Of a DNA stretch of 64,000 bases, positions 16,892 through 26,653 are shown in pieces (the stretch's first letter is position 1; each line of letters begins with the position of its first letter). The position numbers and the translations under genes were made by a program. The DNA lies in NCBI GenBank assembly GCA_902489075.1, contig CABTYO010000005.1, forward strand, positions 1-64,000. Reading direction: 5' to 3'. This DNA is from an uncultured Faecalicatena sp. (GTDB taxonomy: Bacteria; Bacillota; Clostridia; Lachnospirales; Lachnospiraceae). The notes beneath the pieces are model-generated. The model worked only from the letters and a program-made list of their open reading frames with translations. It searched no databases and was not told the origin of the DNA.

Positions 16892-17134
16892 ATGGATATT
16901 TTGAAGATTGTTTTAACGATTATATTTGTTATAGATTGTATTGCTTTGTCAGCGATTATCCTTCTCCAGGAAGGGAAGTCTGCAGGACTGGGAACGATCA
17001 GCGGAGCTGCTGATTCATATTGGGGACAGAATAAGGGACGCTCTATGGAAGGTGCTCTTGTGAAGTCAACAAAGTTCCTTGCTATTTTATTTATGGTTTT
17101 GGCACTGGTGTTGAACCTGGGTGTATTTAACTAA
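16892..17134 (+). CDS. secG: Preprotein translocase subunit SecG
   Basis: This 80-residue membrane protein is the small stimulatory subunit of the SecYEG channel. It has two membrane helices (residues 4-26 and about 55-77) joined by a loop with the family motif LLQEGKSAGLGTISG and the glycine-rich WGQNKGRSMEG. GCAGGAGG precedes the ATG. The order secG-rnr-smpB is conserved in Firmicutes. A terminator follows, so rnr may have its own promoter. Confidence 0.93.
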   Translation: MDILKIVLTIIFVIDCIALSAIILLQEGKSAGLGTISGAADSYWGQNKGRSMEGALVKSTKFLAILFMVLALVLNLGVFN

Positions 17135-17149
17135 GAAGATAAGATGACG

Positions 17150-17180
17150 AACACTCTATACGGATATAGAGTGTTTTTTC
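17150..17180 (+). terminator. Terminator after secG
   Basis: ACACTCTATA and TATAGAGTGT pair around CGGA, followed by six T. The remaining 220 bases before rnr hold a weak hairpin (GTTACTGTGCAC against GTGAACAATAAC, 17303-17337) and no gene. Confidence 0.85.
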
Positions 17181-17406
17181 TTTATAAGGGGAAATGCAGA
17201 GCAGCCGGATCAGACAGATGTTCCCGGCAGACACTTATGCGGATTACGAATATCCTGTATTACTCAGGAGAGAATAATAAGAGTTAACGCTCGGACTGTG
17301 TCGTTACTGTGCACGTCCGCAGGGAGTGAACAATAACTAATAAGAAGAATTACATTACTGTATACATTGAAAAGAGAGAAACAGTAACAGGAAAGAAGGT
17401 GAGTAT

Positions 17407-19566
17407 ATGGACCAGACATTTGAGAAGAGAAAAAAGGTAATTTATGATTTTATCTGTGATGATTTATATGTACCAATGAAGATTAAGGAGATCGCGGTCG
17501 TGCTTCAGATTCCGAAGGAGCAGCGCAGTGAACTGAAAGAGGTTCTGGATGCTCTGGAGGCAGAGGGGAAGATCTATGTTTCCAAGAAGGGGAAGTACAC
17601 GAAGGGGCAGGCAAAGCGTCTGACCGGAACTTTCCAGGCGAATGCGAGAGGGTTTGGTTTCGTCATTCAGGAAGGGGAAGAAGAGGATGTCTTCATCTCC
17701 GAGGAGAACATGAACGGTGCGTTTCAGGGGGATCAGGTTGAGTTTGTGATCACAAAGGCGCCGGATGGGAAGAGAAGAGAGGGCAAGATTGTCCAGATCC
17801 TTTCCCATGGGACGACAAAGATCGTCGGACTATATGAAAAGTGTAAAAGTTTTGGGTTTGTGCGTCCGGATAATCAGCGTGTCCTGAAGGATATTTATAT
17901 TCCAGAGGGAAAGGAAAAGGGTGCCATGACCGGGCATAAGGTGGTTGTGGAGCTTATGTCCTATGGCGGGCAGGATATGAAGCCGGAGGGAAAGGTTATT
18001 GAGATCATCGGGCATGTGAATGATCCGGGAACGGATATCATGTCAATTGTGAAGGGCTATGATCTTCCTGTAGAGTTCCCGGAGCGTGTGATGAACCAGG
18101 CGGAGCGTGTCGGCAAAGAGGTGACCGAGGCGGACATGGCAGGCAGGATGGACCTCAGGGACTGGCAGATGGTGACCATTGACGGGGAGGATGCCAAGGA
18201 TCTGGATGATGCGGTATCTCTGACAAAAGAAGGAGAAAATTATAAACTGGGTGTCCACATCGCAGATGTGACAAATTATGTGCAGGAAAAAAGTGCACTG
18301 GACCGGGAGGCTTTGAAGAGAGGAACCAGCGTGTATCTGGCTGACCGTGTGATTCCGATGCTGCCCCATAAGCTTTCAAATGGGATCTGTTCCCTGAATG
18401 CAGGGGAGAACCGCCTGGCTCTGAGCTGTATCATGACCATCAATCCGAAGGGAGAAGTGATCGACCATGTGATTGCGGAGACTGTGATTAAAGTGGACGA
18501 GCGCATGAGTTACACAAGCGTGGCGAAGATACTGAAAGAGCAGGAAGAACTGACAGAGCCCCCGGCTTTACAGCCGGAGAGTGAGAAGTACAAAGAGCTT
18601 GTTCCCATGTTCCTCTTAATGGCAGAGCTTTCCTCTATTTTAAGGGAGAAGCGCAGAAAACGCGGCTCCATCGACTTTGATTTTCCGGAGACAAAGATGA
18701 TACTGGATGAAAACGGAAAGCCTGTCGATATCAAGCCATACGAGAGAAATACAGCTACGAAGATCATCGAGGATTTCATGCTGATGGCGAATGAGACAGT
18801 GGCTGAGGAGTATTTCTGGAGAGAGCTGCCGTTCCTTTACCGTACCCATGAGCAGCCGGATGAGGAGAAGATTAAAAAGCTGAGTACATTTATCAATAAT
18901 TTCGGCTATCATATCCATGTGGGAAACAGCGAGGTGAAGCCGAAGGAAGTACAGAAGCTGCTTGGTAAAGTGGAGGGGACACCGCAGGAGGCACTAATCA
19001 GCCGCCTGGCGCTGCGCTCCATGAAGCAGGCAAAGTATACGCCGGAGAATACCGGGCATTTTGGGCTGGCTGCCCAGTATTATACACATTTTACGTCTCC
19101 GATCCGCCGGTATCCGGATCTGCAGATTCACCGGATTATCAAAGAGAATCTCAGGGGAAGGATGAATGAAGACCGGATCGATCATTATGAGAAGATTCTG
19201 CCGCAGGTAGCAATCCAGGCAAGCGAGACGGAGAGAAGGGCTGATGAGGCAGAGCGTGAGACGATCAAGCTGAAGAAAGTGGAGTACATGCAGGCGCGGA
19301 TCGGTGAGTCGTTCGAGGGTGTGATCTCCGGGCTGACCAAGTGGGGCGCCTATGTGGAGCTGGAGAATACGATCGAGGGTCTTGTGCATGTCATGAACAT
19401 GAGGGATGACCACTATGATTACCAGGAAGACCAGTATGAGCTCATCGGAGAGCACACGCGCAGAGTATATAAGTTAGGACAGCGTGTGAAGGTCCGGGTT
19501 CTGGATGTAGACAGGCTTTCAAGGACCATTGACTTTGAGTTCTGTCAGGAAGAAGAGCAGGAGTAA
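17407..19566 (+). CDS. rnr: Ribonuclease R (3'-5' exoribonuclease)
   Basis: This 719-residue enzyme degrades structured RNA and helps clear non-stop mRNA during trans-translation. The order of domains is an N-terminal helix-turn-helix part, two cold-shock domains (GTFQANARGFGFVIQ, GLYEKCKSFGFVRP), the RNB catalytic domain and a C-terminal S1 domain (SFEGVISGLTKWGAYVELEN). The catalytic acidic cluster is in IDGEDAKDLDDAVSL, and SNGICSLNAGENRLALS and SPIRRYPDLQIHR are family motifs. It lies 36 bases before smpB, which fits their joint role. Confidence 0.96.
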   Translation: MDQTFEKRKKVIYDFICDDLYVPMKIKEIAVVLQIPKEQRSELKEVLDALEAEGKIYVSKKGKYTKGQAKRLTGTFQANARGFGFVIQEGEEEDVFISEENMNGAFQGDQVEFVITKAPDGKRREGKIVQILSHGTTKIVGLYEKCKSFGFVRPDNQRVLKDIYIPEGKEKGAMTGHKVVVELMSYGGQDMKPEGKVIEIIGHVNDPGTDIMSIVKGYDLPVEFPERVMNQAERVGKEVTEADMAGRMDLRDWQMVTIDGEDAKDLDDAVSLTKEGENYKLGVHIADVTNYVQEKSALDREALKRGTSVYLADRVIPMLPHKLSNGICSLNAGENRLALSCIMTINPKGEVIDHVIAETVIKVDERMSYTSVAKILKEQEELTEPPALQPESEKYKELVPMFLLMAELSSILREKRRKRGSIDFDFPETKMILDENGKPVDIKPYERNTATKIIEDFMLMANETVAEEYFWRELPFLYRTHEQPDEEKIKKLSTFINNFGYHIHVGNSEVKPKEVQKLLGKVEGTPQEALISRLALRSMKQAKYTPENTGHFGLAAQYYTHFTSPIRRYPDLQIHRIIKENLRGRMNEDRIDHYEKILPQVAIQASETERRADEAERETIKLKKVEYMQARIGESFEGVISGLTKWGAYVELENTIEGLVHVMNMRDDHYDYQEDQYELIGEHTRRVYKLGQRVKVRVLDVDRLSRTIDFEFCQEEEQE

Positions 19567-19602
19567 CTTTTGTAAAAGATTTGTTTGAGCGAGGAAAATG
19601 CG

Positions 19603-20070
19603 ATGGCTAAGACAGAAGGCAAGCTGATTGCCAACAACAAAAAAGCATACCATGATTATTTTATTCTGGAAAAATATGAGACAGGAATCGTTCTGCATGG
19701 GACGGAGGTAAAATCCCTGCGGATGGGGCAGTGCAGCATCAAGGAGGCGTTTATCCGCATTGAGAACGGGGAAATGTTCATCTACGGGATGCATATCAGT
19801 CCCTATGAAAAAGGAAATATTTTCAACAAGGACCCGCTGCGGGTGAGAAAGCTCCTTCTCCACAAGAATGAGATCAATAAGCTGTTCGGCAAGATGAAGG
19901 AAAAAGGAAATACACTTGTTCCTCTTCGTGTATATTTCAGCGGCAGTCTGGTGAAGGTTGAGATCGGGCTGGCAAAAGGTAAGAAATTGTACGATAAGCG
20001 GGACGATATCGCAAAGAAAGATCAGAAGCGCGAGGCTCAGCGGGAATTCAAAGTAAGAAATCTGGGATAA
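19603..20070 (+). CDS. smpB: SsrA-binding protein SmpB
   Basis: SmpB carries tmRNA to stalled ribosomes. The protein has 155 residues with IANNKKAYHDYFILEKYETGI, VLHGTEVKSLR and the C-terminal basic tail KKLYDKRDDIAKKDQKREAQREF. The ATG at 19603 was chosen because GAGCGAGG lies eight bases upstream and gives the standard length; a TTG 18 bases earlier is possible. The partner tmRNA gene is at 26078-26419 on the opposite strand. Confidence 0.96.
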   Translation: MAKTEGKLIANNKKAYHDYFILEKYETGIVLHGTEVKSLRMGQCSIKEAFIRIENGEMFIYGMHISPYEKGNIFNKDPLRVRKLLLHKNEINKLFGKMKEKGNTLVPLRVYFSGSLVKVEIGLAKGKKLYDKRDDIAKKDQKREAQREFKVRNLG

Positions 20071-20341
20071 GAAGCACATAATAGTCTAATATTTCGGCAG
20101 GATGACTCTTGATTTGCGGTACCGGGTTGATCCTGCACAATAAAGAACCGACAAAAATCTGACCATTCGTCACTTTTGGTAATAGATTTCCTGTGTGATT
20201 TTTGGTATACTCTATTCAGCAGCTTTACTGCTGCCCGCCCGCAGAGTGGGATCGGGATTAAGGGATGCCCTATAGGATATCCAGATAATGTATTGCTGGA
20301 GAACAGGCAGTATATTATCTAAAAACAGGAGGTTTTCACGC

Positions 20342-22900
20342 ATGAGGAATTCGGTTCGGATTTTTGAAAGAGATATACAGCGGCTTTTTCATAATAAGGT
20401 CGCTATGATCGTGATGGCAGGCGTTTGTGTCCTGCCTTCTTTGTATGCCTGGTTTAATATTGCAGCCAATATGGACCCTTACAGTAATACCCAGGGAATC
20501 AGGGTTGCCATTGCCAATAATGACGAAGGTTCGCAAAATGAGATGATTTCCCTGGATGCAGGTGAAAGTATCGTAGAGAATCTAAAGGAAAATGACCAGC
20601 TTGGCTGGACCTTTGTGAATGAAGAGAAAGCTGTGGAGGGGGTCCGTTCCGGGAAGTATTATGCAGCCATTGTGATCCCGGAAGATTTCAGCACTTCTCT
20701 GCTTAGTATTATTTCCGGCGAGCCGAAGGAAGCGAAGCTTTCCTACTATATTAATGAAAAGAAGAATGCGATTGCACCGAAGATTACGGATACCGGGGCA
20801 GGTACCGTTCAACAGGAGATCAACGATACGTTTTCATCCGTTGCAGCAGAGACGATTTCAAAGCTGATCCAGTCCTCCGTGACAAAAGTTTCCGGCAATA
20901 TGAGCAGTATGAATACGGATGTGATGTCCATGCTGTCTGATATTCAGAAGAATCTGGATCAGTACCAGAAGGTGCTTACTAATTTTCAGAATACCGTGGG
21001 GAACAGCTCTGCTTTAATCGAGGATTCACTTGCCACACTGGATCGTGTAAAGTCTGCGGCTGTCTCAGGTTCAGCTGCATTTGACGACACCAATGCGCTC
21101 CTGGAGAGCGGACGGGGTACGATCGGGCAGTTCTCATCTGAGTTTTCACAGAGTCTGTCCGATGGGGAGAACCATCTGAACGATATCTATGGTTCTGCAT
21201 CTGATAAACTCAGCAGTCTGAAGACGCAGGCTGAGACGGTGAATGGTGTAATCGGAAACGGGATTGATTCCGTGCAGAGCCTTGCAAAGCTGAACAGTAA
21301 AATGCTGGAAGACCTGCAGGAATTGAGCGGGAATCTCCAGAGTAAGCTGCCGGATGGTGTTCTCGAAGGGCTGACCGGTCAGATAGACCAGGTAATTGCA
21401 GATCTGGAAGCAAAGAACGGGGAATATCAGGAGATCCTTTCCTCTTTGAACGATGGAAATGTAAATGCAGAGAATGCCCTGAAGACCGCAGAGGATACAA
21501 AAGCCCAGTTAGAAACGCTTATATCCCAGAGCCGTGAGTCGCTGAAGGGATACCGGGGGACGTTCGACCAGACTCTGCTGCCTCAGCTGAGTCAGTCCCT
21601 GGATACATTTTCATCTTTAAGCGGCAGCCTGTCTGCAACCATGTCAGGAGTCTCTTCTTCTGCAGATCAGATGAAGGAGATTCTGGAGCAGTTGAAGGAA
21701 AGCATCACGGACAGTGCGGATACGCTTGGACAGACAGGGAAAGCAGTAGATGCCTTAGGGGAACGGCTGAATCAGGTTACAACAGATCTGAATGCACTTC
21801 AGAGTTCCGAGTCTTATAAGAAATTTCTCTCTCTGGAAGGGCTGGATGCCGATTCCATTGCGGACTTCATGGCTTCCCCGGTCACGATCCAGAGCGAGAC
21901 ACTGTACAGTGTGGAAAATTACGGATCATCCATGACTCCGTTCTATACCAATCTGGCTCTCTGGGTCGGCGGAATCGTCCTGATCTCGATTCTGAAGCTG
22001 GAGGTAGATAAAGATGAGAAGGTACATAAGTTTTCGACAGTAAGCGCCTATTTCGGACGCTGGATGCTTTTTATGGTATTAGGGCTGATTCAGGGACTGA
22101 TCGTATGTCTCGGGGATCTGTGGCTCTTAAAAGTGCAGTGCCTTCACCCCGTGGCATTTGTCCTGGCGGGAATGTTCTGTTCCTTCATTTATGTGAACCT
22201 GATCTATGCACTGGCGATCACATTCAAGCATATCGGAAAGGCTCTCTGCGTAGTGCTTGTCATTCTGCAGATTCCGGGATCCGCCGGGACCTATCCGATC
22301 GAGATGACGCCTGTATTTTTCCAGAAGCTTCATCCGCTGCTTCCATTTACTTATGGGATCAATGCCATGAGAGAGGCAATCGCCGGAATGTATCGGTATG
22401 AGTATGCGAAAAATCTGCTCTGCCTGGCAGTGTATCTTCCGCTGGCTCTACTGATCGGACTGGGGCTGCGTGTCCTGCTTTTAAACTTGAATTATCTGTT
22501 TGATAAGAAGCTTTCCGAGACAGATCTGATGCTGGCTGAGACCCACGCTGAGAAGCGGGAGAGCACACAGCTGAAACTTGTTGTGAAAACTCTGATGGGG
22601 GAGAAGACACTTAGGGAAGAACTGGTTGCAAAGGCGGCAGAATTCGAGGCCGGATATCAGAAGCAGATTAGGATTGGTTTCGCGGCAATGCTCATCCTTC
22701 CGCTTATTTTCCTTGTGCTGATGTTCAGTATTGAGTCAAAAATCGTATTTCTGGTGCTCTGGATCGTCTCGCTGATCGTGATTGCGGTATATCTGATCTG
22801 CCTGGAGTATATCCATGAACGGCTGAAACGTGAGATTGAGATCGGGGAGCTGACACAGGAAGAGTTACTGAATGCCATGAAGGGGAGGGATGACGAATGA
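20342..22900 (+). CDS. YhgE/Pip-family membrane protein, first of a pair
   Basis: This 852-residue protein resembles YhgE/Pip (phage infection protein) and EsaA-like proteins. It has one N-terminal membrane helix with the family start RIFERDIQRLFHNKVAM and VLPSLYAWFNI, and a long outside part of about 500 residues rich in coiled-coil repeats (residues 190-500). Five to six C-terminal helices of ABC-2 type (GGIVLISILKLEVDKDEK onward) follow. An extra cytoplasmic part and two more helices end the protein. AGGAGG precedes the ATG. Its last four bases overlap the next gene. Pip is a phage receptor in Lactococcus; the cell function is not settled, though envelope transport is likely. Confidence 0.88.
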   Translation: MRNSVRIFERDIQRLFHNKVAMIVMAGVCVLPSLYAWFNIAANMDPYSNTQGIRVAIANNDEGSQNEMISLDAGESIVENLKENDQLGWTFVNEEKAVEGVRSGKYYAAIVIPEDFSTSLLSIISGEPKEAKLSYYINEKKNAIAPKITDTGAGTVQQEINDTFSSVAAETISKLIQSSVTKVSGNMSSMNTDVMSMLSDIQKNLDQYQKVLTNFQNTVGNSSALIEDSLATLDRVKSAAVSGSAAFDDTNALLESGRGTIGQFSSEFSQSLSDGENHLNDIYGSASDKLSSLKTQAETVNGVIGNGIDSVQSLAKLNSKMLEDLQELSGNLQSKLPDGVLEGLTGQIDQVIADLEAKNGEYQEILSSLNDGNVNAENALKTAEDTKAQLETLISQSRESLKGYRGTFDQTLLPQLSQSLDTFSSLSGSLSATMSGVSSSADQMKEILEQLKESITDSADTLGQTGKAVDALGERLNQVTTDLNALQSSESYKKFLSLEGLDADSIADFMASPVTIQSETLYSVENYGSSMTPFYTNLALWVGGIVLISILKLEVDKDEKVHKFSTVSAYFGRWMLFMVLGLIQGLIVCLGDLWLLKVQCLHPVAFVLAGMFCSFIYVNLIYALAITFKHIGKALCVVLVILQIPGSAGTYPIEMTPVFFQKLHPLLPFTYGINAMREAIAGMYRYEYAKNLLCLAVYLPLALLIGLGLRVLLLNLNYLFDKKLSETDLMLAETHAEKRESTQLKLVVKTLMGEKTLREELVAKAAEFEAGYQKQIRIGFAAMLILPLIFLVLMFSIESKIVFLVLWIVSLIVIAVYLICLEYIHERLKREIEIGELTQEELLNAMKGRDDE

Positions 22901-25089
22901 AAAATATACTGACTATTTTTAAGCGGGATGTGCTGAGATTTCATAAAAATGTCATCGCATGGATCGTGGTTCTGGGCATCACGGTAGTTCCGGCCCTCTA
23001 TGCATGGTTTAACATTGCCGCCAGCTGGGATCCTTATGGAAACACGAAGGATTTGAAGGTTGCCGTGGCTAGCGTCGACAAAGGCTACGAAGGGGAGCTT
23101 GTTCCGGTTACCCTGAATCTTGGGAATAATGTGCTCTCGGCACTGCGGGAGAATAATCAGCTGGACTGGACATTTACGAATAAGCAGAAAGCCCTGGACG
23201 GTGTGAAATCAGGGAAGTATTATGCGGCCATTGTGATTCCGGAAGATTTCAGCAAAAATATGATGAGCCTTTTTTCGGAAAATGTGACAAACCCGGAGAT
23301 TATCTATTATTCCAATGCCAAAGAGAATGCGATTGCGCCCAAAGTAACGGATAAAGGGGCCAGCGCGATCCAGACGCAGGTAAAAGAAGTGTTTATCGAA
23401 ACGATTTCGGATACAGCGCTGTCTGCCATGGAGGCGGTTGCGGATACGGCAGATGTAAAAGGGGCGGCATCCATTGCCGCGACACTGATTACAAATCTGG
23501 AAAAGACTTCATCGGAGCTGACGGCAGCTTCCGGGACAATCCATGCTTTCGCATCACTGACCGAATCCGCCCAGAAGATGCTGGAGACGACCTCCGCATT
23601 TTTGAAGCAGTCAGAAGAACATTCTGACAATAACCTGGCGGCGCTTGGGAAAACAGAAACTGCATTTTCGGATATGCAGGGAGCAATTTCAGGTGCAACA
23701 GACGGGATCAACCAGGCTCTCGCAGAAAGTGGAAGCTACTATGAACAGGTAGCGCAGACGGTAGAGGATGCACTGTCATCCCTGTCCACAGATACCTCAG
23801 GGGCAGCCGATCTGCTGGATAATATGGCTGGAAAAGTGGGGACCATGGCTGACGCCTATCAGGCACTCAATGATGCCCTGTCTCCGGTACTGACCCAGAT
23901 CGGGGAGGAATATCCCGATGCAGCGCCAGTGACTGGAAAGATTCTGGGAAAACTGAACGAGTCCATCGAGGTTCAGAATACTTTGAAGGACCGTCTGAGC
24001 AAAGCGGCCGAATCTGTCCGGAATCACGAGGCCGGTTCTTCAGATTCTATGGAAGAACTGCACCAGCTTCTGGAACAGAATGCACAGAGCATTGCCTCGG
24101 TCAAAGCGGATTATGAGCAGAATGTGAAAAGCAGCCTGGAAGGGCTGGCTGGTTCACTGAGTAACACAAAAAGCAGCATATCCGGCCTGCTGCAGCAGAT
24201 GGATCACAGTGCGGACGGCGTATATCAGCTGTCCGGGTCGGCATCTTCCGACCTGACGCAGATCAGGGATACTCTGCACAGTTCCGGGTCTCTGCTTGAC
24301 CAGGCCGCGGCAAGGCTGTCCTCTACAGTGGAAAAACTGAAAGAGGCGCAGTCAAGCGGTGATTTTCAGACATTGGAAAATATCATCGGCGGAGACAAAA
24401 AGAGCATCACCACATTTCTCTCATCTCCGGTTAATCTGGAGACAGAAAAATTATATGCTGTGGAAAATTATGGGTCTTCTATGGCCCCATTCTATTCCAC
24501 TCTGGCAATCTGGGTGGGAGGTATCGTTTTAGTGGCGATGCTAAAGGTGAATGTTTCCCAGGCATCCATGGAAGGTATGAAAAAGGTAAAGAATCACCAG
24601 ATGTATCTGGGACGTTACATTCTGTTCCTGATCATTGGGCTTTTACAGAGCGGACTGATCTGCCTGGGGGATCTGTATTATCTGGGAATCCAGTGTGAAC
24701 ATCCATTTCTCTTCCTGCTTGCAGGATGGCTGACCAGTGTGGTATATGTGAATATTATCTATACCCTTACGGTCTCTTTTGGAGATATTGGCAAGGCCAT
24801 CTGTGTGGTACTTCTGGTTATGCAGGTGGCTGGTTCAGGAGGAACCTTCCCGATTGAGGTAGCTCCGGCATTTTTCCAGAAGGTGTATCCGCTTTTGCCA
24901 TTCACACACAGCATGGCGGCTATGCGGGAGTGCATCGGCGGCATGTATGGAATGACCTATTGGCGGGAACTGGGCATGCTGGGCATCTTTCTGGCAGTAT
25001 CGCTGTTCCTGGGGCTGGTGCTTCGGACACCGATCATCAAACTGAATGAAGCATTTACAGAAAAACTGGAGAGTACACATCTGATATAA
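22897..25089 (+). CDS. YhgE/Pip-family membrane protein, second of a pair
   Basis: This 730-residue paralogue of the previous protein has the same plan: N-terminal helix with VVPALYAWFNIAASWDPYGN, a coiled outside region and a C-terminal membrane block with VENYGSSMAPFYSTLAIWVGG. Its ATGA overlap with the upstream gene shows coupled translation, and a 1:1 pair or heterodimer is likely. It lacks the C-terminal extension of the first. The paralogues are most alike at both ends and differ in the coiled region. Confidence 0.88.
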   Translation: MKNILTIFKRDVLRFHKNVIAWIVVLGITVVPALYAWFNIAASWDPYGNTKDLKVAVASVDKGYEGELVPVTLNLGNNVLSALRENNQLDWTFTNKQKALDGVKSGKYYAAIVIPEDFSKNMMSLFSENVTNPEIIYYSNAKENAIAPKVTDKGASAIQTQVKEVFIETISDTALSAMEAVADTADVKGAASIAATLITNLEKTSSELTAASGTIHAFASLTESAQKMLETTSAFLKQSEEHSDNNLAALGKTETAFSDMQGAISGATDGINQALAESGSYYEQVAQTVEDALSSLSTDTSGAADLLDNMAGKVGTMADAYQALNDALSPVLTQIGEEYPDAAPVTGKILGKLNESIEVQNTLKDRLSKAAESVRNHEAGSSDSMEELHQLLEQNAQSIASVKADYEQNVKSSLEGLAGSLSNTKSSISGLLQQMDHSADGVYQLSGSASSDLTQIRDTLHSSGSLLDQAAARLSSTVEKLKEAQSSGDFQTLENIIGGDKKSITTFLSSPVNLETEKLYAVENYGSSMAPFYSTLAIWVGGIVLVAMLKVNVSQASMEGMKKVKNHQMYLGRYILFLIIGLLQSGLICLGDLYYLGIQCEHPFLFLLAGWLTSVVYVNIIYTLTVSFGDIGKAICVVLLVMQVAGSGGTFPIEVAPAFFQKVYPLLPFTHSMAAMRECIGGMYGMTYWRELGMLGIFLAVSLFLGLVLRTPIIKLNEAFTEKLESTHLI

Positions 25090-25167
25090 CGTTTGGGGAT
25101 AACCCCGGTTCATCCTGTGGATAAAATGAGAAAATCATAAGTGCGTTGTGGATAAAAGGAGTTTTGT

Positions 25168-25929
25168 ATGAATACGGTAAAAGTAAGAAATATAGAAATC
25201 GGTACGGGAATTCCGAAAATCTGTGTTCCGATCGTAGGGATTTCGGGGAAAGAAATTTTAGAAGCTGCGGAGATGATAAAAAGCCAGAATGCTGATGTCG
25301 TAGAATGGCGGGCGGACTGGTATGAGGATGTCTTTGATCTTCAAAAGACAGAAGAAACCCTGAGGCAGCTTCGGGAGGCGCTGGAAGACATTCCTCTTTT
25401 GTTTACCTTCCGTACCTCAAAAGAGGGCGGCGAAAAGGCGATTGCAGAAGCTGACTATATCAAGCTGAATCAGGCTGCAGCAGGATCAGGCTGCGTGGAC
25501 CTCATCGATGTGGAACTCTTCACAGGGGATGAGGCGGTCCGCACAATTGTAGAGGCGGCACACGAATGTGGTGTGAAGGTGATTATGTCCAACCATGACT
25601 TCCAGAAGACTCCAGAGGAGAAGGAGATCGTTTCCCGGCTGTGCAGGATGCAGGCGATGGGGGCCGATATTCCGAAAATTGCGGTGATGCCGCAGTGTAA
25701 AAAAGATGTACTGACATTGCTTGCAGCTACGGAGGAAATGTCGTCTGAGTATGCTCAGTGTCCGATCATTACCATGTCCATGGCTTCGGACGGTGTGATC
25801 AGCCGCCTGTGCGGGGAAGTGTTCGGATCTGCGCTCACGTTCGGAGCGGCTGGGAAGGCATCAGCGCCGGGACAGATGGAAGTGGGAGAGTTGAAGACCA
25901 TGTTGGAAATACTCCATAAAAGCCTGTAG
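25168..25929 (+). CDS. aroD: 3-dehydroquinate dehydratase, type I
   Basis: AroD removes water from 3-dehydroquinate in the shikimate pathway through a Schiff base. The protein has 253 residues. The catalytic pair is His143 (MSNHDFQKTP) and Lys170 (IPKIAVMP), exactly the canonical positions. VEWRADWYED and FTFRTSKEGG are substrate-site motifs. AAAGGAG precedes the start. It stands alone in the pathway here and follows the Pip genes by 78 bases. Confidence 0.96.
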   Translation: MNTVKVRNIEIGTGIPKICVPIVGISGKEILEAAEMIKSQNADVVEWRADWYEDVFDLQKTEETLRQLREALEDIPLLFTFRTSKEGGEKAIAEADYIKLNQAAAGSGCVDLIDVELFTGDEAVRTIVEAAHECGVKVIMSNHDFQKTPEEKEIVSRLCRMQAMGADIPKIAVMPQCKKDVLTLLAATEEMSSEYAQCPIITMSMASDGVISRLCGEVFGSALTFGAAGKASAPGQMEVGELKTMLEILHKSL

Positions 25930-26029
25930 AAACAGAATTTGTGTTGCATTTCGTGTTGCATACCGTGCTAAAATGCAGCACGAACAGCTTTTTTACAAAT
26001 TCAAAGGGTAACATAAAAACCTCACAAAG

Positions 26030-26072
26030 CCTTTAAAAAAGGGGAACTGGCGATGATTCGCTGTTCCCCTTA
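26030..26072 (-). terminator. Terminator of tmRNA
   Basis: Read on the minus strand, AAGGGGAAC pairs with GTTCCCCTT and is followed by a T run, directly after the tmRNA 3' end. It may also stop aroD transcripts coming from the other side. Confidence 0.8.
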
Positions 26073-26077
26073 ATAAA

Positions 26078-26419
26078 TGGACCTGGCGGGAATTGAACCC
26101 GCGTCCAAAAACCTATCCCATGTACTTCTACTATCATAGTCAGTTCTTTAACATTCCCTCTGCCGTACGGGAACGGACACCCTTACGGTTTCAGTAGCTT
26201 CATGATACGCCTACAGGCTCAAAGCTTTGCCAGTATCGTTTCCCGCATAGTCGGTGCCAGATTCCCAAGGTGCGGGTGCCCCGGGGCTGACATGCAGCAT
26301 TTAGGCTGCAGCTAATTCGAAATTATCGTTAGCGTTTAATTTTAAGTTTGCGATTTGACGCATCAGCCTGCGGATAGCTTCTCCATCTTCAAGATCCCTG
26401 TCGAAACCAGTACAAGCCC
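26078..26419 (-). ncRNA. ssrA: Transfer-messenger RNA (tmRNA)
   Basis: The 5' end has TACTGGTTTCGACAGGGAT, and the 3' end has the T-arm GCGGGTTCAATTCCCGC. GGGCTTG and CAGGTCC form the acceptor stem with two wobble pairs. The open frame reads Ala-Asn-Asp-Asn-Phe-Glu-Leu-Ala-Ala-Ala then TAA, so the tag added after the first alanine is ANDNFELAAA. The CCA tail does not seem to be encoded. It rescues stalled ribosomes with SmpB. Confidence 0.95.
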
Positions 26420-26439
26420 CTGAATGTTGTTGCATATCT

Positions 26440-26468
26440 ATTCTATATAAAAGAGTTTGGAAAGTCAA
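26440..26468 (-). promoter_or_regulatory. Promoter of tmRNA
   Basis: On the minus strand TTGACT (26468-26463) and TAGAAT (26445-26440) are 17 bases apart. They lie about 20 bases before the tmRNA 5' end. Confidence 0.75.
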
Positions 26469-26653
26469 GGTATTCAGAAAAGTTTACAAAGTTTTCAATT
26501 TTATATAAATTTTACTATTATATACTGGTTTCTTTACGAGATTTCTGTGATAATATACTTTATAGGAGAAGGGAGTCAAAAGCGGATATTCGGAATCTGC
26601 TTCGCTGCTTCTCCTTGATGATGCTAAATATAAGAGAAAAGAGGTCGTTAACT

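Noticed and set aside
20071..20341. A riboswitch before the Pip genes
   Set aside because: Small hairpins (CAGCAG/CTGCTG) exist, but no known aptamer core was recognised.
23307..23711. A 134-codon minus-strand frame in the second Pip gene
   Set aside because: It is a shadow of the coiled-coil coding region with no ribosome site.
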